NCBI GenBank assembly: GCA_023423415.1
Contig: JAFAFP010000045.1
Span: 1-5,500 of the forward strand
DNA: 5,500 nucleotides
From: Pseudomonadota bacterium
GTDB lineage: Bacteria > Pseudomonadota > Alphaproteobacteria > Rhizobiales > Xanthobacteraceae
Direction of reading: 5' to 3'
The stretch's first letter is position 1. Each line of letters starts with the position of its first letter. A program made the position numbers and the translations under genes. The notes under the pieces are model-generated. The model was not told the DNA's origin. It saw only the letters and a program-made list of their open reading frames with translations, and searched no databases. Of the stretch, positions 1-4,481 are shown piece after piece.

Positions 1-1
1 G

Positions 2-1192
2 ACAGGGAGCCTCTCACTTGGCCTTCTGCCGACCTCGGGTATTTCGCCTGTTCTGCCTACTTTCGATCAATATATCTCCAATGTGACGCTGGTCCGTATA
101 TCGGACGGTGTCACGCTGACCGAAGGCATAGATTATGTTGTTTACCCCGATCAGGGGGGCGTAGGCCTTCCGTCGGCCGGCTCCCCGGTGGGTGTGAATT
201 ACACCATAACCGGACACTCGCAGCGGTACGATATGGTCTCCCTCAATCCCGTGACGAGATCGGTTGTGGTGACAAAAGGCACGGACAGGGTGCGTGATCC
301 CGATTACTATGCGGCTGTAGCGCCGGCCGGGAACATCCCGCTTTACCGAGCATTTGTCACTCGCTACGGCGTGGACCTGATCCCGGTCATGCATCACCGC
401 CGGATGGTGCGAGACGATCTGAAGTCTGATTTTGCAGCGTGGATTGCCTACAACCGCTCCTGCCTGGCTAAGACGTTGAAAGCTCTTCGAGCCGGTAGCG
501 CATGGAAGCTGATAGGGTACGGTGATAGTATCACGGCTATTGGTGGTGGCGGGATTGAGCCAGATGGCGCGTTGCGAGATCTTGCCAGTTGGATATCCGG
601 TATGCCGGCAGACACAAAGGCGACCATCCCGGTATACGATGGCCCCGCAGGCACTGGTGCTCATATCCGTGTCGGATGGAACTGGATACTGAAGGCTGCT
701 CTTGAGACGCGTTACAGTTCGGCTATCACCTATCTCAATTTCGGTTGGTCGGGGACAACATCCGCAAACACCGGCAACAACGGCTTGAACCCCACACGAC
801 TTAACCGTGTCCTGTCGGAGGGGCCGGCCCTGATGGTGCTGGCTTTCGGGATGAATGAGCTAGGTTCCGCTTCGACATACAGCAACGTCGTCAGCATTAT
901 CCAGCAAGCCAAAGCTGCGGGAATGGAGGTAATCGTTCTGACCCCTCCGAGATGCAACGAGATTGGTCGCGGCTCTGTTTATGATGCTTGGCGTAAGACG
1001 CACGATGACCTCGTCATGGCAGCCATAGATACGGGATCGGCCTACATCTCCACATTTGAAGTCGCGGGCAATGGTTTTGAGGGAGCGACCGGGCGCTCCC
1101 CTAAGAGCATGTGTATGCAGAACCTTTATAACCATCCCTGGCCGCTCGAATTGGCAGAGATTGGCGCCGCTCTTGTCAAGATTTTCGATTAA
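2..1192 (+). CDS. Tail-fibre-like SGNH/GDSL hydrolase, 3' part
   Basis: The reading frame is open from the first bases, so this is the C-terminal 396 residues of a longer protein; the GTG at 83 is not needed as a start. The first half (to about base 480) is a probable tail or adaptor region. The second half is an SGNH esterase domain: block I reads GYGDSIT with the nucleophile Ser codon at 527-529, block II is the FGWSGTTSANT stretch near 740-775, block III is FGMNE with Asn at 854-856, and block V is YNHPW with His at 1133-1135. Family members on phage tails deacetylate surface polysaccharides. The Asp expected three residues before the catalytic His is Leu here, so the usual triad may be a Ser-His dyad or use another acid. 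It ends TAA just before a terminator hairpin. The SGNH call is firm; substrate and exact virion location are inferred. Confidence 0.85.
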   Translation, partial: TGSLSLGLLPTSGISPVLPTFDQYISNVTLVRISDGVTLTEGIDYVVYPDQGGVGLPSAGSPVGVNYTITGHSQRYDMVSLNPVTRSVVVTKGTDRVRDPDYYAAVAPAGNIPLYRAFVTRYGVDLIPVMHHRRMVRDDLKSDFAAWIAYNRSCLAKTLKALRAGSAWKLIGYGDSITAIGGGGIEPDGALRDLASWISGMPADTKATIPVYDGPAGTGAHIRVGWNWILKAALETRYSSAITYLNFGWSGTTSANTGNNGLNPTRLNRVLSEGPALMVLAFGMNELGSASTYSNVVSIIQQAKAAGMEVIVLTPPRCNEIGRGSVYDAWRKTHDDLVMAAIDTGSAYISTFEVAGNGFEGATGRSPKSMCMQNLYNHPWPLELAEIGAALVKIFD

Positions 1193-1391
1193 GGCCTAAA
1201 TTTCGGTGGCCGCTTGACGGAAGCGGCCACTTTACGCCTTCCATAGCCTCGATAGGGTCTCGCAGATCGAAGGCCTCTATCTCGCAGCGAACAAGCTCCT
1301 TCTCAACAGCGATCCGTATAAATTGATCACGGTTTTCTGCACCAAAGAGTGAATCGATGCGGTGAATGAGTAAATCTGGAATATTTTGCAT
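1176..1391 (-). CDS. Small ribbon-helix-helix-like protein, possible repressor or antitoxin
   Basis: A 71-aa protein whose first 40 residues look like a CopG/Arc-type ribbon-helix-helix fold: a short strand (IPDLLIHRID, 4-13), a turn around G17-N20, and a helix reading RDQFIRIAVEKEL (21-33), the typical 'S/N-R-x-x-F-I-R-x-A-V-x-x-E' pattern. Such proteins bind palindromic operators as dimers and often regulate their own genes. The ATG at 1391 has a purine-rich AGGGAGGGG ribosome site two bases upstream (1394-1402), which supports real translation. Residues from about 55 on are read from the terminator hairpin of the convergent esterase gene, and the stop overlaps that gene's last 17 bases, so the tail is unlikely to be conserved. 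No toxin partner is visible beside it. The fold is inferred from the pattern; the function is open. Confidence 0.6.
   Translation of the reverse strand: MQNIPDLLIHRIDSLFGAENRDQFIRIAVEKELVRCEIEAFDLRDPIEAMEGVKWPLPSSGHRNLGLNRKS
1206..1230 (+). terminator. Rho-independent terminator after the esterase gene
   Basis: A perfect 10-bp stem, GTGGCCGCTT (1206-1215) with AAGCGGCCAC (1221-1230), closes a 5-base loop and is followed by TTT and then a mixed tail. It begins 13 bases after the esterase stop codon. The short U-run makes it a modest terminator. It also lies inside the 3' end of the convergent minus-strand gene. On that strand the tail is not U-rich, so it probably serves the rightward transcript. 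Confidence 0.65.
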
Positions 1392-1452
1392 AACCCCTCC
1401 CTAAACAACAAATATCTAACCTAAGTTGTGTGGAGGCGCCAGTACGTCATGT

Positions 1453-1464
1453 TAGAATATTCTA
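1453..1464. promoter_or_regulatory. 12-bp palindrome upstream of the ribbon-helix-helix-like gene
   Basis: TAGAATATTCTA is a perfect 12-bp palindrome centred about 67 bases upstream of the start codon at 1391. Read on the minus strand it contains TAGAAT, close to a -10 hexamer, though no good -35 is found at the right distance. Ribbon-helix-helix proteins commonly bind short palindromes near their own promoter, so this is a candidate operator. That link is inference only. Confidence 0.25.
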
Positions 1465-1510
1465 TTGCGCTAAAGTTCGATCGTTCTGAATAAATGCCGA
1501 TAAGCGTCGC

Positions 1511-1593
1511 GCAGGTTCGCGCGGCGATGAACCAGCCGCCAATCTGAACCTGCAATCTTCGAAAGCGCCAACAAAACGATTGTTCCCCGGCGC
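1511..1593. other. Two adjacent long stem-loops, candidate structured RNA
   Basis: The first hairpin pairs GCAGGTTC (1511-1518) with GAACCTGC (1546-1553) around an inner stem GCGGC (1521-1525) / GCCGC (1535-1539). The second pairs GCGCC (1565-1569) with GGCGC (1589-1593) and, inside it, AACAA (1570-1574) with TTGTT (1580-1584), leaving a CCCC bulge at 1585-1588. Both could form on either strand. A weak rightward promoter-like pair (TTGCGC at 1465-1470, 16 bases, TGAATA at 1487-1492) lies upstream. No known RNA family is recognised. Confidence 0.35.
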
Positions 1594-1600
1594 ATATGGA

Positions 1601-1635
1601 AAACAAAAAAACCCGTCACCTGGCGGGGTGACGGG
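1601..1635 (-). terminator. Strong leftward intrinsic terminator 1
   Basis: CCCGTCACC (1612-1620) pairs perfectly with GGTGACGGG (1627-1635) around a 6-base loop. Seven A residues at 1605-1611 become a U7 tail on the minus-strand transcript, followed by one G and UUU. Rightward transcripts would have no U-tail, so it acts on leftward transcription only. Confidence 0.7.
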
Positions 1636-1713
1636 CTCACGCTTAGGCGTTATTCGCAACGCCGCTGCATTCAATGATGCCTGTTCTTGGCATTCGTGTC
1701 GTTGGAATAAAAG
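1601..1713 (-). ncRNA. Candidate small RNA of about 110 nt
   Basis: On the minus strand a promoter-like pair, TTGAAA (1749-1744) and TATCTA (1725-1720) with 18 bases between, would start a transcript near 1713. Downstream come a small hairpin (ATGCC / GGCAT, 1693-1677), a second (GGCGTT / AACGCC, 1663-1646) and a strong intrinsic terminator (9-bp stem then T7, ending near 1605). Promoter, stems and terminator in this order fit a discrete small RNA. A 16-codon open frame inside it (1693 to 1643) has no ribosome site. No family is recognised and expression is unproven. Confidence 0.27.
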
Positions 1714-1767
1714 GTATCGTAGATAGGTTGCGCGAAACTTACGTTTCAACTGTAACTTATAGCCTCC

Positions 1768-1811
1768 AAAAAGAAAAGAGGCCCGTCGCTCCGCCAAGCG
1801 CCAGGGCCTCT
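1768..1811 (-). terminator. Leftward intrinsic terminator 2
   Basis: AGAGGCCC (1777-1784) pairs with GGGCCTCT (1804-1811); an inner CGCT (1787-1790) / AGCG (1797-1800) stem extends it. On the minus strand the hairpin is followed by UUUCUUUUU (1776-1768). The rightward tail is not U-rich. A 15-codon open frame on the minus strand (1857 to 1810) ends exactly at the base of this hairpin. Confidence 0.55.
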
Positions 1812-1868
1812 ATGCCGCAGCCTGTTTCAGGGGACGTGCGGCGGCTTCCTCATACATGCTGGAAACTG

Positions 1869-1916
1869 AAAACAAAAGACCCGCGCATCGTGTAGGGACG
1901 AAAGTGCGCGGGTCTT
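1869..1916 (-). terminator. Leftward intrinsic terminator 3
   Basis: AAGACCCGCGCA (1876-1887) pairs perfectly over 12 bp with TGCGCGGGTCTT (1905-1916), with a 17-base loop. The minus-strand tail reads UUUUG then UUUU. It is the longest stem of the three and the first met by leftward transcription coming from the lysis region. Confidence 0.55.
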
Positions 1917-2007
1917 AAAACCATGAATTACGGACATGGCGCCGTCATAACGCGCCGGCCGCATGAAGGTTCCCGCGGCACCCATAACCCACATTCAGGA
2001 GAACATC

Positions 2008-2691
2008 ATGGCACGACGCATCAACGCGGCGGGGCTTTCGCACATCATGCAGTGGGAAGGCAAACGGCTTGTCGCATATCAGGATGTCGCAGGCATCTGG
2101 ACTATTGGCTACGGCCACACGACGGCCGCAGGCATTCCTCGTGTTCGCGAGGGCATGCGCATCAGCGACAAGGAAGCTGAAGACATCCTGAAAAAGGATC
2201 TCGGCAAATTCGAGGATCGCGTGAGCAGGCTCGTCAAGGTGCCGCTGACCGACAAGCAGTTTGCGGTTCTCGTCTCCTTCGACTTCAATACCGGCGCGCT
2301 CCACAAATCCACGCTCCTGAAAAAGCTGAATGCAGGCGACTACGACGCCGTGCCAGCCGAACTCATGAAGTGGGTCAATGCTGGAGGCAAGCGGGTTCAG
2401 GGCCTCGTCAATCGTCGCGCTGCGGAAGCAGGTCTGTGGGCCAAGGGCGAATTCGTATCGAGCAACACCGTCGAGGCCAAGAAAGCCGTGCCGGTCAAGG
2501 ATGTTGCCGTTATCGGCGGTACAGGAACCACGGGCGCCGTTGCCACAATCGGCCCGGCGATCCCTGACATTGTCGACGCCGTGTCCAGCCAGCGCGATGA
2601 ACTGACGAGCGGACAGTGGGCGCGCGTCATCGTAGCTTTGCTGATCCTCGGACTTACGCTCTACGGCATCTGGCGCAAGGTGAAGTCATGA
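2008..2691 (+). CDS. GH24 endolysin (lysozyme) with C-terminal membrane segment
   Basis: A 227-aa muramidase that cleaves the MurNAc-GlcNAc bond of peptidoglycan. The T4-lysozyme catalytic pattern is intact: E17 (in WEG), D26 (in YQDVAG) and T32 (in the WTIGYGHT block), with the E-x8-D-x5-T spacing of family 24. The catalytic domain spans about residues 8-150. An Ala/Gly-rich linker follows, then a hydrophobic segment at about 204-222 ending in RKVKS, so the enzyme seems to carry a C-terminal membrane anchor instead of an N-terminal signal-anchor. The ATG at 2008 is chosen because AGGAG lies six bases upstream (1997-2001); an in-frame ATG at 1963 has no ribosome site. It is the first gene of the lysis operon and overlaps the next gene by ATGA. 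The family is certain; the role of the tail is inferred. Confidence 0.93.
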   Translation: MARRINAAGLSHIMQWEGKRLVAYQDVAGIWTIGYGHTTAAGIPRVREGMRISDKEAEDILKKDLGKFEDRVSRLVKVPLTDKQFAVLVSFDFNTGALHKSTLLKKLNAGDYDAVPAELMKWVNAGGKRVQGLVNRRAAEAGLWAKGEFVSSNTVEAKKAVPVKDVAVIGGTGTTGAVATIGPAIPDIVDAVSSQRDELTSGQWARVIVALLILGLTLYGIWRKVKS

Positions 2692-3014
2692 TCTGGGCTC
2701 TTATCCCTACCTGGCTCAAGATCGCCGCGATTGGCCTTCTGTGCGCTTTTGCGTTGGGGACGGCTTCATACTTTGCGGGCAAGCGCGTGCAGCGCGCCGA
2801 GATGGCCACCGAAACACTGACTAAGACCGTCGAAGTTCTCCAATCAAGGAACGAAACCAATGTGGAAATCACTTCTTCCGCTGCTGCTGAGCTGTGCGCT
2901 CATTACGGGCTGCAAGACGACGAACGTCTCGAATGCGTGCGCCGGGTGGAGCAAGCTTCAGCCGACGCTCGAAACAGCAGTGAAGATCACAATGGACGAT
3001 CGGCAATTCGCTAA
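2688..3014 (+). CDS. Inner-membrane spanin (Rz-like)
   Basis: A 108-aa protein with one N-terminal membrane helix (about residues 9-30) and a charged, helix-prone periplasmic region, the layout of an i-spanin. It would sit in the inner membrane and join the outer-membrane lipoprotein spanin to fuse or disrupt the outer membrane at the last step of lysis. The start ATG at 2688 overlaps the endolysin stop (ATGA), with AAGGTGA upstream, indicating translational coupling. The strongest support is context: the out-of-frame lipoprotein gene that begins at 2860 inside it. Two Cys residues (C70, C83) lie in the periplasmic part and could form a disulfide. Sequence identity among spanins is low, so the call rests on topology and position. 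Confidence 0.82.
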   Translation: MIWALIPTWLKIAAIGLLCAFALGTASYFAGKRVQRAEMATETLTKTVEVLQSRNETNVEITSSAAAELCAHYGLQDDERLECVRRVEQASADARNSSEDHNGRSAIR

Positions 3015-3066
3015 CCAGGTCGCGAGCCATAACGCGCATGGAAGTCGCCAAGGGTGCTGGAAATGA
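2860..3066 (+). CDS. Outer-membrane lipoprotein spanin (Rz1-like)
   Basis: A 68-aa protein read in the +1 frame relative to the i-spanin gene; 155 bases of it lie inside that gene and it runs 52 bases past its end. It has a short charged N-terminus, a hydrophobic core and a lipobox ITGC with the lipidated Cys at residue 18, so the mature form is about 51 residues anchored in the outer membrane. The mature part matches the Rz1-like pattern of alphaproteobacterial phages: W30, D46-D47, Q49, HN at 57-58 and a terminal CW (66-67). AAGGA at 2846-2850 lies nine bases before the ATG. The stop overlaps the next start (ATGA). Overlapping spanin genes of this kind are well known in Gram-negative phages. 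Confidence 0.85.
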   Translation: MWKSLLPLLLSCALITGCKTTNVSNACAGWSKLQPTLETAVKITMDDRQFANQVASHNAHGSRQGCWK

Positions 3067-3518
3067 GCGCGCCTGGTTACAGGGGTGTTGGAATGTGGGT
3101 GCGTATCCAGCATCGGTTCGGTCCGAGAATGACCGAGTGGTTCATGGCGCTGCACATGATTGGGTTTGGCTGGGTGCTTTTGCTGCCGACGCAGACATTC
3201 AATCTGCCGCAGTTCCAAACCTTCCGGCAGCTTTTCCCATCTGAGTCGTTTCTCGGCTGGCTCATGGCGATCGTCGGGTGCTTGCGCATCATTGGCCTGG
3301 TCATCAATGGTGCGAAGGAGAAGGTGACGCCCCAGATCAGGCAGTTCTCAGCTGGGGTGGGATGCATCATCTGGACCGGCATAACATACGGCTTCGCATC
3401 CTCTGATGTCGTGAGCACGTGGATCGCCATTTATCCGCTTTTTGCTTTTGGCGAGCTCGTCAACATAAACCGCGCCGCTCGCGACCAAGGGGAAATCAGG
3501 AATGGAACAGCTGGCTAA
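3063..3518 (+). CDS. Four-helix membrane protein, holin candidate
   Basis: A 151-aa protein with four hydrophobic segments at about residues 24-42, 62-82, 96-112 and 118-135 and a charged C-terminal tail. The ATG at 3063 is preferred over the GTG at 3054: it has AAGGG eight bases upstream (3050-3054) and overlaps the o-spanin stop as ATGA. It sits among lysis genes, which lack another obvious holin, so it could form the membrane lesion that triggers lysis. Four helices is more than the usual one to three of most holins, so it may instead be a phage membrane protein of unknown role. I do not recognise the family. Confidence 0.75.
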   Translation: MSAPGYRGVGMWVRIQHRFGPRMTEWFMALHMIGFGWVLLLPTQTFNLPQFQTFRQLFPSESFLGWLMAIVGCLRIIGLVINGAKEKVTPQIRQFSAGVGCIIWTGITYGFASSDVVSTWIAIYPLFAFGELVNINRAARDQGEIRNGTAG

Positions 3519-3831
3519 TCTGCCGACGCCCGCTCTCATCACCTTCGGCGCCACTCTCGCAATAATCTTCGGGGTTCGGTATCTCGGCCTCTGGCAAGGG
3601 GCTAAAGCGGCACCTGTTACCTCGACAGCTGCCGCGCAGGTAGCAGCGGTGATCGTCGACCCGACTGCCCTGAATAATGCCACGCGCGCGCTTGAGGCGC
3701 ATACCGAGGCAGTTCATGAAATGACGGAGACCATGAAGGATTCTAGCCGATCTTTCTCGAATATGGCCATTGAGATGGACCGGATCCGCGAAGAGCTTCG
3801 CATCCAGCGAGAGGTGGCTAGGAGGCCTTGA
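3502..3831 (+). CDS. One-helix coiled-coil membrane protein, unknown function
   Basis: A 109-aa protein with a single membrane helix near the N-terminus (about residues 10-30), an Ala-rich linker, and a long charged helical region (55-106) likely to form a coiled coil. AAGGGG at 3487-3492 is nine bases before the ATG, and the gene overlaps the preceding one by 17 bases, so it belongs to the lysis operon. Its shape resembles an i-spanin, but the operon already has a convincing spanin pair. It could be an antiholin or a partner of the four-helix protein. Its 3' end overlaps the convergent minus-strand gene by 14 bases with no terminator between them. Function unknown. Confidence 0.75.
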   Translation: MEQLANLPTPALITFGATLAIIFGVRYLGLWQGAKAAPVTSTAAAQVAAVIVDPTALNNATRALEAHTEAVHEMTETMKDSSRSFSNMAIEMDRIREELRIQREVARRP

Positions 3832-3988
3832 ACATATCGCGCTGCGGGTAGTGCTCCCAGCAGTGCCAGGATGATTTCTCAGCCTGCGATCGGCTGTATC
3901 CGAAGCCGCCCCACTTCTTGCAGCCGGGATGCTCACACCAGTGATTCTCATGGATGCCGTCGCCGGCCTTGTTGGTCTGGTCGATCAT
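3818..3988 (-). CDS. Small Cys/His-rich protein, zinc-binding candidate
   Basis: A 56-aa protein. It has a compact set of potential metal ligands: C18-x4-C23 in the segment WCEHPGC and C43-x2-H46 in HCWEH, with further His at 13, 16, 20 and 42. The pattern C-x4-C-x19-C-x2-H suggests a single zinc-binding unit, rich in Trp and Gly between the pairs. The start overlaps the stop of the upstream 99-aa gene (ATGA read on the minus strand), and GAGGT (4000-3996) lies seven bases before it, so the two form an operon. The short length hides it from length-limited gene calling, but start, coupling and Cys pattern together support it. Role unknown; a nucleic-acid or protein adaptor is possible. Confidence 0.72.
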   Translation of the reverse strand: MIDQTNKAGDGIHENHWCEHPGCKKWGGFGYSRSQAEKSSWHCWEHYPQRDMFKAS

Positions 3989-4284
3989 TGATCGGACCTC
4001 AGCTCACGCAGTCGCCAGCCTTTCGGCGGCGGAGAAGCCTCCAGCTTCGCGGCGCGGTTCGTGAGCTTTGCTTCCGCAATTATCTTTGCCTCTCGCTTCG
4101 ATGTCGCCTGAACGCTCACGACCCACCGGCCGGATTGAAAACGGTAGGTCTTCGGCTCGGCGCTGTCGACAAATCGGCATCCTGCGACGAAGGCAAGGCG
4201 CATCCTCGCTTTGTCCTGCTCGGTCGCTCCTCGCACGGTCTTCCACCAATTTTCAAAATTCTGATCGATCTCACTTTTTAGCAT
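3985..4284 (-). CDS. LexA-box-controlled phage protein of unknown function
   Basis: A 99-aa soluble protein. Residues 8-38 form an amphipathic region with the FENWW ... AFVAG pattern often met in small phage proteins. Residues 50-82 (GRWVVSVQATSKREAK and following) look like a second small strand-helix unit rich in basic residues, and the end is Pro-rich then basic. The ATG at 4284 abuts a LexA box and lies about where transcription would start, so the mRNA is probably leaderless, which fits the lack of a ribosome site. A downstream ATG (residue 28) is less likely because it would remove the conserved-looking N-terminus. It heads an operon with the Cys/His-rich gene. It should be SOS-induced; what it does is unknown. 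Confidence 0.75.
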   Translation of the reverse strand: MLKSEIDQNFENWWKTVRGATEQDKARMRLAFVAGCRFVDSAEPKTYRFQSGRWVVSVQATSKREAKIIAEAKLTNRAAKLEASPPPKGWRLRELRSDQ

Positions 4285-4318
4285 GTTCTTATTATGTTCT
4301 TGGGCGGGCGAGAGTCAA
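4285..4318 (-). promoter_or_regulatory. SOS promoter with LexA box 1
   Basis: On the minus strand, TTGACT (4318-4313) and CATAAT (4296-4291) are spaced by 16 bases, a good sigma-70-type promoter. GTTC-TTATTAT-GTTC on the plus strand (4285-4299) fits the alphaproteobacterial LexA consensus GTTC-N7-GTTC exactly and covers the -10 hexamer and the start site. The predicted transcription start is at or within a base or two of the A of the ATG at 4284. LexA binding here would block the two-gene operon until DNA damage. Confidence 0.8.
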
Positions 4319-4341
4319 TCGGGCGGGAACGGATCGCGCAC

Positions 4342-4369
4342 GCGGACCGATTGCGGACCGTTTCGGTCG
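4342..4369. repeat. GCGGACCG direct repeat with adjacent inverted copy
   Basis: GCGGACCG occurs at 4342-4349 and again at 4353-4360, an 11-base period of about one helical turn. The second copy also forms the palindrome GACCG-TTT-CGGTC (4356-4368). It lies between the two LexA boxes, so a protein-binding site is plausible; the binder is unknown. Confidence 0.4.
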
Positions 4370-4378
4370 AATACGCTG

Positions 4379-4393
4379 GAACGAAGTTGGAAC
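4379..4393. promoter_or_regulatory. LexA box 2
   Basis: GAAC-GAAGTTG-GAAC is an exact GTTC-N7-GTTC box read on the minus strand, centred 94 bases upstream of box 1. No equally clear promoter is attached to it; TTGTTC and TATTCG spaced 16 bases on the minus strand are weak. It may strengthen repression at box 1 or control a transcript not yet recognised. Confidence 0.55.
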
Positions 4394-4402
4394 AAACCCT
4401 CG

Positions 4403-4419
4403 CTTCTGCGCCGCAGAAG
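4403..4419. repeat. 17-bp palindrome CTTCTGCG-C-CGCAGAAG
   Basis: A perfect inverted repeat, 8 bases per arm with a single central base. As RNA it could fold as a 7-bp stem with a 3-base loop followed on the plus strand by GTGGG and TTTT, a weak rightward terminator. As DNA it could be an operator. It lies downstream of the HEPN-like gene and 10 bases from LexA box 2. Confidence 0.35.
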
Positions 4420-4481
4420 GTGGGTTTTCAGGAAGCAAGCGCCGTTCGGGACGTGGGGGCCCAGGGCAATATTGACGCTTG

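Larger units (their letters stand above)
1392..2007. other. Structured intergenic region without a clear protein gene
   Basis: No convincing coding region is seen in these 616 bases: the open frames run through strong hairpins and lack ribosome sites. By eye there are at least eight consecutive stem-loops: 1511-1553, 1565-1593, 1612-1635, 1646-1663, 1677-1693, 1777-1811, 1814-1842 and 1876-1916. Three have A-tracts on their left, making them leftward terminators. The stretch separates the tail module from the lysis operon. It may hold small RNAs, a late-operon leader, or both. Confidence 0.6.

Noticed and set aside
14..664. Long minus-strand open frame opposite the esterase gene
   Set aside because: It is a shadow of the well-supported esterase frame, with no ribosome site and no recognisable domain.
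1193..1391. Toxin-antitoxin pair built on the ribbon-helix-helix-like gene
   Set aside because: No adjacent coupled frame with a toxin pattern is visible on the minus strand; the neighbour on the left is the convergent tail gene and on the right is noncoding.
1475..1486. GTTCGATCGTTC as a third LexA box
   Set aside because: The two GTTC halves are 4 bases apart, not the 7 required by the alphaproteobacterial LexA consensus.
1462..1797. 111-aa minus-strand open frame in the structured region
   Set aside because: It would start in the loop of terminator 2 and read through the stem of terminator 1 and its U-tract, has no ribosome site, and its composition looks like noncoding sequence.
1674..1895. 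73-aa plus-strand open frame in the structured region
   Set aside because: It crosses two long hairpins, lacks a ribosome site and shows no domain pattern.
1500..1920. CRISPR array or tandem-repeat locus
   Set aside because: The hairpins differ in sequence and spacing; there is no repeated unit with regular spacers.
1963..2007. Upstream in-frame ATG that would lengthen the endolysin by 15 residues
   Set aside because: It has no ribosome site, whereas the ATG at 2008 has AGGAG at ideal spacing and gives a normal GH24 N-terminus.
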